A stretch of DNA of 64,000 nt, taken from assembly GCF_000149955.1 (NCBI RefSeq), contig NC_030988.1, positions 2,256,109-2,320,108 of the forward strand. Reading direction: 5' to 3'. A program made the position numbers and the translations under genes. The stretch comes from Fusarium oxysporum f. sp. lycopersici 4287 (Eukaryota; Ascomycota; Sordariomycetes; Hypocreales; Nectriaceae). Below the pieces are notes generated by a model. That model saw only the letters and a program-made list of their open reading frames with translations, had not been told where the DNA came from and did not search any database. How positions within the stretch are numbered: the stretch's first letter is position 1; each line of letters opens with the position of its first letter. This document shows, one piece after another, positions 21,430 to 32,153 of the stretch.

Positions 21430-24089
21430 ATGTCCGATATTGACGATACCTCTTCGGTGGCCGCCCTCTCGGAAGCAGTTACCGAGACGGCCAGCCAACC
21501 GTCGACCCTGAACACGAGATCCGCCGCAGCCGGAAGAACCGCGTTTGCTACTTTTCGCGGGGGACGGTCCGTTGCCGACCAGCTTCGAGACATCGACACC
21601 AACGAGATCCCTACCGAAGTTAGCTTGATGAGCAAGATCAAGATCCAACGCGAAGATTACGTACCGACCGAGTGGCTACACAGGAAGAAGAGGGCGAGGA
21701 AGTCGCCTATCGACCCGTATGGCCGGCGGCTCACCAAAGTCGTTGGAAATAGGGAGAAGGGGGACTTCTGGCCTTGCAACCAGTGTGATAAAAAGAAGGA
21801 AATATCGCTATGCGCCCTCGTCAACAGCGGTACAAGCGGAGCGCTTCTGCACTTAAGGAAAGATCACGATCTTCTTGTTGGCGAGGTAGACAGCGAGACT
21901 ATAGAGTCTGAGACACCTCGCCAGCGTCGACGCCAGCGAACGGTACTCGACTTGCAAAGGCAAGCCGCAGAACGGTTAGCTATTCCGAAGCCGAAGGCAG
22001 AGCTGTTCAAGGAGCTACTGCTCCGTTGGATTGTAGATGCCGATGTACCCTTCTCGGCCGTCGAACACCCTGATTTTCGAAAGCTTCTCGGCTTGTCGAA
22101 TGAAGAACTCGTTGACGAGCTTTTGCCTCGCAGCGGCGTTACAATTCGATCGTGGTTAGAAGCAGAGTGCTGGTCGCAAAAAGAGCTATTGAAAAGTCAA
22201 CTTACCACCTCTATGTACGAGAAGCATCTCACCTTCGATCTTTGGACTTCCCTTCAAAAATACGCGCTTCTCGGCGTGGCTGTTCACTTCACAGACGCGT
22301 TAAAAAGACTGCAGACGTCGCTTTTGGCGTTGAGGCGGCTCTGCGGCCAGCACTCTGGTGAAAATATCGGTCCAACGTTGCGTGAAGTACTCTCGGAGTA
22401 CGAGATCTCTGCAGAAGAGGTAGGTTACTTCACATGCGATAACGCCGACGCAAACGACAGCGCAGTCAACTAAATTATCGCCGCTCTTTTACCTGACGTT
22501 CAGCCGCAGGAGCGTAGAAATCGATGTATCAATCATCTCTACAACCTCAGCGCTACGAGTTACCTCGAGGGGAAGCTCAAAGACGTGCTTAAGAGCTTCG
22601 AATCGCAGCCAGCGGAACAAGCAGCCCTTCAAAAGGTCCTCAACTTCCTCGAAGAATGGCGGCCAACAGGCGCATTCGTCAGGATTCACAATCTTCAAGG
22701 CTGTGTCCGAAGGTCTTCGCAACGCCGAGAGGGTTTCCTCCAATACGCGCAAGACAAGCTTAGCGATGAGGAAGTCGACGAATTCGGCGAAGTTCTGTGG
22801 GAGGTTAGCCAACTAATGCTCCTCCAAGACAACGATACTCGATAGAATTCCTTTTTAACTGCCATAGAAAGAGCTTTCCGGTTAAAAGACCCGATCGAGA
22901 TCTACACAACAGTTATATCTCGCCATGCAGATAAAACGAAGCGGATTCCGGACGAATATCTTCTCTCGCAAGACGACTGGCACGTCTTAGCAATTACTCT
23001 TGCAGTACTACTACCGTTTAAAAAGCTAAATAAGTATTTCGAAGGCAGGTTTTTCTCTCGGCTTTTACTCCGGTTAACTAATAATTTGACAGGTCGAGTG
23101 CCTCGTTATTTTACCTCGTTGACCACCTCCGCAAGCAGCTTGCCGAATATAGCGACTCTGACCGAGTTCTCCCTGGGCCGGAGATCGAGGGGCCGGAGAG
23201 AGAGATCCGAGTTGGCGACGCACCACTCCGCTTTGCTGCCGCACACGGTTCCTCGTCGCCCTCTTCACCGCCTGTTTCACCACCTGCTGCTCAATCTCAG
23301 CGACCCCAGCGCAGCGTGGGCTTACCTCACAAATACCGGGATTCCATGATTGACCGTCCAGGGCGGCCAGTCGGATCGATCAACCCACCCGTAGCGTTAG
23401 AGGACTCCGGCATCGAAGAAATACTCGAGCAGGAAGATGAAGAGGAGGGCTCACAACGCCAGCGGTGTGAGAAATGGCCAAATCCACCCTCCAAAGCCGA
23501 GATCGCCGACGTGAATCTCAGGGCCATACGTGGTTGTATCACATGCGCCATTTACAAGCTCGAGAAATACGTTACTTTACTAGAGGACTCGTCTGCTTAC
23601 TGGACGGCTATGATTCTACATCCGGCCTTCAAGGATAAGTGGATTCGCGAATACCTTCCGGGTGAACAAGCCAAACGCATAGTCGACGGCTTTAAACAGT
23701 TTTTCGACCGGGACTACAATAAGCTCCCCACCCAACCGACCCCAATACAGAAGAAGACGAAGTCTTCGCATCTCGGAGCGCACAGCTACCTCGCTCAACG
23801 CCCCTCTCCGGCCAACCGAGACGAAATTAAAGAGTATCTTGAAGACCCTATCTACGAAGACGATGAGGTTGAGGATCCTTTCGAGTGGTGGCGGCAGAGA
23901 GAGAAGGACTTTCCACGGCTTGCGAGGATGGCGTACGATCCCCTATCTATACCTTCGACGGCGTGCGAATGTGAGAGGGTCTTCAGCCTCGCCAAGCTCT
24001 TGGTTGGCTCGCAGCGACACTCTCTCCAAGATCTGACGATGGAGATGCTCACTTGTGTAAAGTTTTGGCGGCGAAATCCCCTGATCTAA
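21430..24089 (+). pseudogene. hAT-superfamily transposase (copy H1), interrupted
   Basis: ATG 21430. Residues 110-146 form a BED-type zinc finger (C116, C119, H141, H146; PCNQC ... HLRKDH). The RNase-H-like core starts with the first Asp in HLTFDLWTS; the second acidic site lies in GYFTCDNADAND. The frame is closed by TAA 22471-22473 and TAG 22843-22845, and shifts near 23300; the last part (23316-24089) has the hAT dimerisation domain with DPFEWWRQREKDFPRLARMA and ACECERVFSLAKLL. The length if whole (~880 codons) is usual for fungal hATs. I could not fix its terminal repeats. Cut-and-paste transposase, inactive now. Confidence 0.85.
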
Positions 24090-24707
24090 AGCCGGGCTCT
24101 TTGTTCTAGATGACTGTTTCATCCGTAGATTCCAGTCTGCCGTTGAGCTCACGATGGCCAGCCTGCTTACTAACACGGCTTGAATAGGCTTGACAAGATA
24201 TCAGAGAGTCGATTCGACTACAAGAAATAGCTGGTATGACAGATTGCGTCTCGATAGGCTGGAGCCTCTTCGTAGTTGGAAGTAGTCTATTTGAATATGA
24301 TGTTAGTTCAGCTTGACAGTGGTCGATCATAGGGTGGATAGAATTCCAAGGGCTTATTTAGTCGGCATCATAGCCATAGGCGAAGCCATCGAGTAGAAGA
24401 GCAGTCGCCGTGTAGACGTCATTTGCCATACTGCTCCCGTCTCCTGGTGTAACAAACGGCGCTGTATGATCCGCCGACCACAAATGCCTCCCTGGGAGGG
24501 GTTGGGAAACGCATCTGGTCCCGAAAGGTGAATCGTCTTCTATGAGGCCCAGCACAGCTAGAGCGCTACCATGCAGTACCCACCTACCAGTAAGCAAAAA
24601 AAATATTTCCCCATACAAAATGCAATTTTTCAACCAGATTTAGGAAACCCACCAAAAATAATAAGAGTGAAATAATATTCGTATTTCGTTTTAGAATTAA
24701 GTGGATT
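24090..24707. other. no recognised gene
   Basis: Holds the right flank of hAT H1 and the 3' flank of the pogo copy. A minus-strand frame at 24633-24358 (RWVLHGSALAVLGL ...) has no recognisable domain. Confidence 0.4.
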
Positions 24708-25935
24708 TCAGTATTCTCGCGGTTTTCTAACTTCACGCCCTGCCCGCGTGCGTACCACAGTTAATTCTTCCTCCTCCGAATTTGACCTCTCATCTTCTTC
24801 CATCCCTCCTACCTCGATCACATCCTCAACAGCATCTGCCCTTTCAATTGCTTCGTTTGGCTCTGAAATAGTGTCACCAGCCACTAGAGCTTCAGCCAAT
24901 GTCATGAGCCTTTTGTTAGGATTCGGAATCGCCTTCCTCTTCTTGCCTCTGCTCAACCGGCCAACTTCCTCCTCCAGGCTGGCTATTCTGGTGCTGAGAG
25001 AGGCGATCTTTAACTCTTTAGCTTCAAACCCTCTCGATATCACAGAATAGCGCCTTCTTGTTGATGGACTCTTGTTCTTCCCCAGATCTCTGATGTGGCG
25101 GCTGGTCGTTGGCATATGATCAGAGTCGACTTGCCCGTCTCTGTGGCCGTGTGACCCGGGCGTCGTTTCCTTCTTGTCTGGCTGAATCTCAGGATGCATG
25201 AGCGCTTTCCGACGTGAAATCGGCCAGTTTCCCGTCCCTCTCCAGCCTGAGAGGATGTTTTTCTTCGTCATACCTACTGCTCTGGCTCTGGCATAGGCCT
25301 TGATGAAGTTGACCTTGTCCACCGGTGCAGAATCGGTCAGACTGGTAAGTTTCTGCAGTTCTTTTCGATAGGCAGCCTTGGAAGCATTGAAGGCACCATT
25401 GTCCAGTGGCTGCAGACCATGAGAGCAGTGTGCAGGCAAGTAACAGCAATATACGTTGTTCAAAAAACACATAGCCATCCACTCATCCTGGATTTAGGAT
25501 CAGCGCCGTCAGCGGTATTTCCGATCTCAAACAGGTAGACACCCACAGATACATGGCTCCCACGACCATCTAATATGATGAGCCTTGCATCAGTCTCATC
25601 TGCTGGTTGCGGTTGAGGCAGATAGACCTCCTTGAGCCACTCGACGGCGATATGGTTGTCCGTCCAGCAGTTGCCGGACGTGATGTAATACCAGTCGGCG
25701 ATCTTGTTAAACTCATCAATAAACCACTGCTGCTGGAGCTCTTTGCCTTTAAAGATAATCCCAGGCTTCAGAAGACGGCCATCTGCGGTGACGGCTTCGA
25801 TAAAGGTAGTCCAAGTGCGGGACTGCGAGCCCTTGAGGAAGGCCTTCCTCCTGGGATCGCTACTGCCAATAACCAAAGAATCCAAGCCTAGTTTTTTAGT
25901 GGATTAGTGAGGTTTATAGCAAAAGTGGTCAATAC
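24708..25935 (-). pseudogene. pogo P2 transposase, copy 2, N-terminus missing
   Basis: Reading from 25935: an intron end (GTAAGT at the far side; acceptor ACTAG) leads into LDSLVIGSSDPRRKAFLKG, the core with the second Asp in LIILDGRGSH, a second intron after GSHVS (GTGGGTGTC ... CTAAATCCAG), then DEWMAMCFLNNVYCCYLPAH, the third Asp in LQPLDNGAF, and the coiled-coil/RRGKKRK-type tail with stop at 24708. Apart from the missing first exon there is no nonsense codon, so it is the best-preserved P2 copy here. Both intron positions agree with the copy at 14351-16074. The sequence upstream of 25935 does not encode the HTH part, so the element is 5'-truncated. Confidence 0.8.
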
Positions 25936-26177
25936 TTACCGGCCAGTCGGCGTATGTGACGAGTTCAAATAAGGTCAAAAACACCGTATCGCGCAAAACA
26001 GAGACAATGAAACAAAAACGCTGCCAGTCGCAATTGATATTCCGGTGATTCAGCACGTTGAGCTTTGTTGAAGTGGTTTCACTATTGCGTTATTGCAGAT
26101 GCTGATGGCAAATTACGTGTGAACGCGTTCACCTGCAAAGCGTTGACAGGGTAAGTGCGCCACAATCAGCCACAAGG

Positions 26178-26205
26178 TAAAATTATGCTCCAAAAGTCTG
26201 TAAAC
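26178..26205 (+). repeat. left terminal inverted repeat of Tc1 element T1
   Basis: 28 bp; starts TAAAATTATG, contains CCAAAAGTCTG; pairs with 27563-27590. Confidence 0.9.
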
Positions 26206-26285
26206 GCTGCCCCGCCAACAGCTGATCCACCACCATAAAAGTGAACTGGTCCAACTTCTTCAATCGTCTACAACTTCGACAAAAG

Positions 26286-27443
26286 ATGTCGCAAAAGAAC
26301 GGGATTTTGTCCGTTATATGCGCCGGGCGCCAAAGTAATCACGAGCTGAGCGAGGTTGCCAGAGCTCTTATCGTTCAAGCTGTAGAAAGCGGGAGGTCAT
26401 ACCGGGATGTCGCTGAGGAGGCTGGATGTTCTGCAGCCGCAGTCTTCAAGATCTTTCAACGCTGGAAAACTCACCAAACCTTAGACAAAAAGAGTCGTTC
26501 TGGGCGTCCTAGGAAACTTACAGTTCAGCAGATTCGGTACGTATTAATATCTCTTAAACGCGACCGTAGGATCACATATGAATCGCTAGTTAATGATCTA
26601 GGTGGCGAAATCTCACGAACAACAATACGCCGAGTTATCAGGTACCATTACGGTCGCAAATGGAGGGCTATGCAACGGATACCGCTATCTAAAGAAACCG
26701 CTCATCAGCGGTTTCTTTGTTGTCAAGCTTGGAGGGAAGATATCGATGAATTGCTGGAGGTATGTCGTTTTAAAGTTCGCTGATGGACGCCGCCCGGGAA
26801 TCGTTCACCCGACTGATAATACATTCAGACTATTTTCAGCAACGAATCGTCAGTTCAATCGCAACCCAATTATAAACGAGGTTAGGTATTCCAGAAGCCT
26901 CATGAGAAGTTCATAAAGGAATTAGTTAATGTGACAGTTCACGGAAAGTCACGATTATCTATCATGGTCTGGGGAGCAATCTGGAGAGGCAGCAAATCTG
27001 ATATCGTGATCATGATCCGCGATCAGACTGCACGAAGAAGAGGATATACTTCCCTGAGTTATCAGCAGGCTTTAGAGGAAGGTTTACTTCCTATTTGGAC
27101 TGGTTTTCGCCATTTTCAACAAGATAATGCTCGTATACACACGTCAGAGTCTACAACGAACTGGCTGTTGGAACACGGCATATCCTGGATTGACTGGCCT
27201 GCTCACAGTCCTGATTTGAACCCAATTGAGCACATTTGGAAGCAATTGAAGCTAAACATCCGTAAGATGTTTCCTCATTTAGATCTCTTGAAAAATAACG
27301 AAGTCGATAGGGCAAAGTTGATAAAATACATCAAGTTGGCGTGGGCAGCAATAACACCAGAGCAAATTAACCGCCTGATTGACTCACTCCCCCGCCGACT
27401 TGACGCATGTATTCGCGCAAGGGGATGGTATACAAAATACTGA
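26286..27443 (+). pseudogene. Tc1-like transposase, stops in the first catalytic region
   Basis: ATG 26286 (MSQKNGILSVICAG). Paired HTH region with YRDVAEEAGCSAAAVFKIFQ and the GRPR linker (SRSGRPRKLTVQQ), as in Tc1 enzymes. The whole gene stays in one frame, but stops occur at 26781 (TGA), 26814 (TGA), 26817 (TAA) and 26883 (TAG). The first catalytic motif reads IFSNESSVQ, i.e. Asp changed to Asn (G to A), while the second (FQQDNARIHTS) and third (DLNPIEHIW) are intact. It ends ARGWYTKY at 27443, the same ending as the element at 41277-42414. Changes fit RIP. Confidence 0.85.
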
Positions 27444-27562
27444 AGAGAAAAATCAGGGCTTCAAAATGATATGACTTTTATTATGATTGGAATTTAATTG
27501 AATTAAATGTATATAAGTGAAGTTATCATGGTTGAACCGGTTGAGTTGCTACAGGGTGGGGT

Positions 27563-27590
27563 GTTTACAGACTTTTGGAGCATAATTTTA
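27563..27590 (-). repeat. right terminal inverted repeat of Tc1 element T1
   Basis: 28 bp, exact reverse complement of 26178-26205; ends ATAATTTTA with TA at the outer edge. Confidence 0.9.
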
Positions 27591-27621
27591 CATGAGCATT
27601 GGTTGGGTGTGGCGGCCAATA

Positions 27622-28495
27622 CCTAGGCACCGAGGTGCCCAAATAAAATTGCGCACCCACTACTGATAAGAAAAAGAAAAAAAAAGAAAAAAGAAAAAGA
27701 AAACCTATGCTTCGGTTGGATCGCTATTGCTGCGTAATCCTGAAGTTGATTATCGTTCACGAGGCTTTCGTCATGCCGCCTGGGGTGAAGTTTCAGGCAA
27801 TTTCTACTGAATGACTCATGCGGACCGCTGCAGAGAGCGCATTTGGGTGTCTGTGCCTGGCACTCACTGTAATGGTGGCTCTCGGCGGCGCATCTTGCAC
27901 ATACTCGATTCTTGCTGCACAAGAATGCTTTGTGACCGAGCCCTTGGCAGTTACAGCATTATTCCGGTCCAGTGATCTGCTCGAATACACTCTTATATGT
28001 CGATTCACCTGCGACGAGAAAGTCTGTAGTAGTCTCTTGGCATCGTTGTTTTTAGTGAGGTACACCACCATGGGCCCATATGTCTTAGGGTTGACCTTTC
28101 GGCTCAGCCAGGCCACTTTGGCAATCTGGACTCCATTCTCATGGCTCAAGGCTTCCATTGCTCCGGGGAGAACATTAAATTCCTGGTCAAAAACGGTGGT
28201 ACGATTCATGCTATCAACTTTGATAGGACATAATTGGTCTCGAAGGACTCTTGCACCTGGAGCTTCCTGGTTTCGAGGGTGGTCTTGATCTTTTGTATTT
28301 CTTCTTCGTTCCTACCAATGATCCTGAGGCGGTTGGTATTCCGTCCATCTCTGGTCACTGCGACGCATCGCAAGTGAGGTTGGTCACTCGACTTTCGCAT
28401 TTCCTGCTCAACTGTCTTGTGGATCATCGTCGATGTAGCTTCTCCAATGTGGTCTTCAGGAACTCTGGACGTATCCACTGTGCAGAACACCGGTT
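27622..28495 (-). pseudogene. LINE-A ORF1 fragment (three zinc knuckles), frameshifted
   Basis: Collinear with ORF1 of the LINE at 44850-49512: it starts at FCTVDTSRVPEDHIGEA (equivalent to FCMIDISGVGDDD), runs through VFDQEFNVLPGAMEALSHEN, then three CCHC-like knuckles (CCNCQGLGHKAFLC; CARCAAESHHYSEC; CALCSGPHESFSRNC), and reaches the start of ORF2 (NQLQDYAAIAIQ) before it breaks off at an A/G-rich tract (27669-27711). At least two frameshifts divide it. It is a middle piece without LINE 5' or 3' ends. ORF1 would be the RNA-binding nucleocapsid protein. Confidence 0.8.
27669..27711 (+). repeat. A/G-rich simple sequence
   Basis: GAAAAAGAAAAAAAAAGAAA-type tract at the end of the LINE fragment. 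Confidence 0.8.
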
Positions 28496-29611
28496 CCGGA
28501 GTTGCCCCTCAGTGAGCCGGTAATGGAATTTTGGGCCTGTGTTTAGCCATGCCAAGCGAAAAAGGTAGCACCTTAAATGCTGAAGGACTCGGCTATATTT
28601 TTTATACGTATCTTCTCTTAGGTTGTGGATTCGTGGCTTACGGGACGAGCGACCAGCGATAAAAAAGTTGAGCCGATGTTGGTCGAAAGCGTTCAACGTG
28701 CCATCCTGAAGCGAACTCCGTGATCGGGTGATCACGCGCGAAAGAGAATCAAGAAGAATAGAGAGTAAAATTTCAGAACAGCCTGGGGAGCCTAGCTCAT
28801 AGGACTTGGCTAGGTTTGGAAGTGAAACTAGAGCAGCGACCTGAGGGAGCTCTTGTTTGTAGGGCTCTAGGAAGCGGGGCCATTCCGTGACTCGAAGCCA
28901 CTGGGATTGATGTCGCGGGTCAGAAGATAGAAGGTTTATGTTAAAGCCAGTCTGGTTTGATACTGCTGAGTTTTCGTTTTCCTGCTGAGCAAGCTGAAGG
29001 TTTATGATGTCCTCGAGTCTAGGTTGAGTAAACGCAGGGCCCATGTTAGTTGCGTCACTTCCTGCATCAGATCCAGATGGGCTTTCCTCTATTTCCTCGT
29101 GAACTTTGCGAGTCTTGACGATAAAGTACCTGCATCGTGGGCCGTGAAAAAGGGTTTGACAAGCGACTGGAGTCCGGACCAGACCGGCCTGGGTCAAACC
29201 TTTGACCCCTCCGGCCTCTCCCCTTCGTCTACGCCCTGGTTGGTGCAATGGTTGATTATGAACCTTTTTGAGATGATCTTCTATTGCTGTGCGGCCTCGA
29301 CAGACATACCGGTCTCGGTCTTCTTGACAAAGTAGACAACAAATTCCATCGTGAAAAATATCAAGGAACCGAATCGGATGGGCGATCGGCAACGGTCGCA
29401 CGTTCTTACATATCTCATCGCCGTCTCGTATGAGAGGTAGATGGTCCAAACTTCGCTCAAATAGCTTGATGGCAGCAACCTTAAAGGCACGCGTCGCGTT
29501 GTGGTGCCGTCGGATATGCCGGGTGATATTGGTTTGCGGTACAACGCCACACTGTTTGCAAATAATGATACGCCAAGAAGGATCGTAGTAAAAGAGATCT
29601 TCAAGTTCCAT
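28496..29611 (-). pseudogene. OrsD-type (DUF3505) zinc-finger gene, 3' part replaced by a LINE piece
   Basis: ATG 29611. Residues ~15-40 carry a C2H2-like finger (CKQCGVVPQTNITRHIRRHH) and residues ~85-120 a second (CCLLCQEDRDRYVC ... HLKKVH), the double-finger head of DUF3505/OrsD proteins. The middle contains QTLFHGPRCRYF and QSQWLRVTEWPRFLEPYKQE, usual in this family of large fungal proteins, some of which sit near telomere-linked helicases or secondary-metabolite clusters. Host similarity stops after FHYRLTEGQLRN at ~28500, where LINE ORF1 sequence begins on the same strand; the frame reads a little into it (to 28424). Function of the family is unknown. About 370 N-terminal residues are open. 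Confidence 0.65.
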
Positions 29612-29750
29612 AGTGAAAGTCGTTTATAGTCCACTAGCCTCTCGATGGTACGAGCTTTTAAAATCGTTGGAGGAAACCTCGAATTGAAATTACAGCAAAG
29701 AGAGTAGATGATGTAAGAAAGCTGAAGTACGCGTTTACGCGTGTTTACAC

Positions 29751-31538
29751 GCGTAAGTAATGCGCCCGCGGGAACTGCCACAAGCTGGCCTCCCGCAAGG
29801 GTCACCACTATCGCCGATACTGTTCCTGTTCTTCAATTCAGACTTAGTGCAGAGCAGGATAGACTCGAACGGAGGCTCGATTGCGTTTGTCGACGACTAC
29901 TTAGCCTGGGTCACAGGTCCGACGGCCGAAGACAACAGAGAGGGCATTCAGGCCATCATCGACCGTGCACTGGACTGGGAAAGACGCAGCGGAGCGACAT
30001 TTGAGTGCGACAAGACGACCATCGTGCACTTTACCCGCGTCATCGACCGTACCAGCCGCATACCGTTCACGATCAAGGGAGATGTGATCAAGCCGAAGCG
30101 GAAGGCCAAAATTCTGGGCGTCATCATGGATGCAGGACTAAGATTCAAGAAACACATCGCTGAAGCGGCCACCAGAGGTCTCACGGCGGCCATGTGTCTG
30201 AGAAGTCTGAGGATGCTATCTCCACGCACGGCTAGGCAGCTGTTTACGGCGACCGTCGCTCCGGCGATGGACTACGCTTCGGTCGTGTGGTCGCATGCAC
30301 GAAACGAAAGAGCACTGAGCTGGTTCAACAGGGCTCAGAAGATAGGAGTACGAGCCATCACGGGTGCTTTCCGGACAGTCGCGACAGCAGTGATGGAGGC
30401 AGAAGCCAACATACAGACGGTATGCGAGCGACATGCTCAAGCAGGCATGCAGATGTACATCAACATCAAGACGGTGCCAAAAACGCACCCGCTAGCAGCC
30501 TTCAAAGTGTCGGCGAGTCGAAGATACATGTCACCGTTGAAGAAGCTGGCGCTTGCGTATGAAGGCAGCGGAACGGAGCGGATGGAAACGATTGAGGCCT
30601 ATGCGGTACCACCGTGGTACAACCGGGTGCCGCTTGTACGCGAGGCCGATCGTGAAGCGGCGAAAATAGCTGCAAAGAACGTCAACGACATTGCCATTGC
30701 GACCAGTGCTTCCGACAGGGGAGGTCTAGTGGGTATGGGCGGCATCGTGGCCCAAAGATCGCCTGGTCAAACAGACAGGATAGTGGCCAGGTACTCGGCC
30801 ACGCTCGGGTCACGAGACGATCAGAACCCGTACACCGCCGAGCTGGAGGCGATAGCGATGGCATTGCGATGCATGCCGGATGGTCTACAATGTCGAAAGC
30901 TTACGGCGCTGTCAAGTAGCCAGTCGTCACTCAAGGCGATTGCCCGACCGCAACAGCAATCAGGCCAGACCTCCATCCGTCAGATCTACGAGCACATCGA
31001 GCGACTGAAAAAGGGAAACAATAGAGTCAAGAGGATCTGGGTACCATCCAGAGACGATGACCTCAGCATGAGTCGTGAAACAAAGAGACAAGCCAAGAAG
31101 GCTACCAGAGCGGGATGCACGCCGCAATCGCTACCGTACCAGGCCCGCTCCACGCGGCTCAGGCTGGCAGTGTCGCAGCTGCATCAGCAACGGAAACTAC
31201 CCAACAATGTAGGCAACTACTCCAAACGGATAGATCGGGCCCTACCAGGCAAACATACGCAAGCACTATACGACATTTGCAAGAGACGAGAAGCCGGAGT
31301 GCTCTCGCAGCTCCGCACGGGAATGGCGAAGATCAACAGCTACCTCAACAAGATCGGGGCCGCAGAGTCGGACATGTGTGAATGTGGATGTGGACCAGAG
31401 ACAATGGAGCATTTTCTGTTCCGATGCACAAGATGGGAAGCAGGGCGTGAAGCCATGCGTCGAGTAGGACAAAACATGATGGGCAACCTTTCCTTCTTTC
31501 TAGGTGGAAAGTCGGCGTCAGACGGAGCAAAGTAGAGG
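29751..31538 (+). mobile_element. LINE-A copy 2, 5'-truncated (RT core to C-terminus)
   Basis: An uninterrupted 591-codon frame (29760-31535) begins inside the reverse transcriptase at ELPQAGLPQGSPLSPI. Active-site motif FVDDY at residues 43-47 (in place of the more usual YADD), thumb, then a pseudo-RNase H region (IAIATSASDRGGLVGMGGIV ... TAELEAIAMALR) and a C-terminal Cys/His motif (CECGCGPETMEHFLFRC). Motif A and the endonuclease are missing, as after incomplete reverse transcription. The stop at 31533 is followed 3 bases later by an LTR, so the 3' UTR is cut off. Absence of stops suggests it is younger than its neighbours. Confidence 0.85.
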
Positions 31539-31744
31539 TGTTAGAAAATCCGGGAATCCCCCTTCCCTTCAGGATTCAGACTGTTAGTCTGAAAGTCCTA
31601 GATTTAAAGTTTAAAGTCCTAGATACAATTATCTAGAGATATAAACCCGAGAATAACTCTCAGCTCAATAAGAAACAACCAAGTTTTACAAAAAAAAAAA
31701 AAAAAAACATTTTCACCTAGCACTACTGCGCAATATAAACAATA
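31539..31744 (+). mobile_element. solo LTR, family L1 (206 bp)
   Basis: TGTTAGAAAATCCGGG ... AATATAAACAATA. It matches, over its full length, the reverse complement of 40207-40402 (ends TGTTGG ... CAACA). Inside: CAGACT-GTT-AGTCTG hairpin, two AAAGTCCTAGAT units, the TATA-like GAGATATAAACC, and an 18-A run at 31690-31707 that the other copy lacks. I find no target duplication next to it (AGAGG left, ACCTG right), so it has probably been rearranged. Confidence 0.75.
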
Positions 31745-31849
31745 ACCTGGAGGCGGTGCGAGCGACAGTCAAATTTGCGATGGCGACAGGAAGATTGAGC
31801 CAGGAAGGAGTTTGAGAAGGAGAAAACAAATGACTACTAATATTAACAT

Positions 31850-32133
31850 CACAGCTGATTACTAACAACAAACAGCCTCAAGTTGACAGACCATGCTTCA
31901 GCTGCTGAAGATAGGATGCTGAACACTTGGAGATGGTATTGGTTGGCCTTCAAGCAGGTCTGTCAAGCAGAGTTCAAGCAAACGGGGCTAGAAAAGTAAG
32001 AACTGGAAGAGCAGTAGGGCTTTCTTTTGTGTAGAATGGACGAAAAGCGGGGAATACGTGAATAGCTTAGCGTAGCCACAGGCCCTATGAGGTCCGTTCT
32101 CCCGGGCGTAATAAATACTACTACTACTACTAC
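31850..32133 (+). mobile_element. short non-autonomous retroelement ending in the LINE-A tail, with (TAC)n
   Basis: A segment without coding capacity. 31880-31968 is the inverted match of 52528-52613 (CTTCAGCTGCTGAAGAT, GAACACTTGGAGA, CTTCAAGCAGG). It ends GGCCCTATGAGG ... CTCCCGGGCGTAATAA followed by (TAC)6 at 32116-32133. The last ~45 bp agree with the 3' end of the big LINE (49457-49512). The 5' end is not defined and I see no convincing RNA polymerase III box A/B. Confidence 0.55.
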
Positions 32134-32153
32134 GAGGGTGTGGGGACAGGTGG

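Larger units (their letters stand above)
26178..27590 (+). mobile_element. Tc1-like element with 28-bp perfect terminal inverted repeats
   Basis: Both ends can be seen: 26178-26205 is the exact reverse complement of 27563-27590 (28 bp, including GCTCCAAAAGTCTGTAAAC), bounded by TA on each side as expected for a Tc1/mariner target duplication. Total 1413 bp with one transposase gene. Perfect ends together with mutated coding sequence suggest it could still be moved in trans. Confidence 0.85.

Noticed and set aside
24358..24633. Minus-strand open frame with RWVLHGSALAVLGL
   Set aside because: No recognised domain, no start context or introns; likely chance.
29024..29335. Plus-strand open frame opposite the OrsD-type gene
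   Set aside because: Shadow of the minus-strand coding sequence; no domain, poor composition.
31850..32133. tRNA-derived SINE head with pol III promoter
   Set aside because: No convincing box A and box B pair at usual spacing; only the shared LINE tail is supported.
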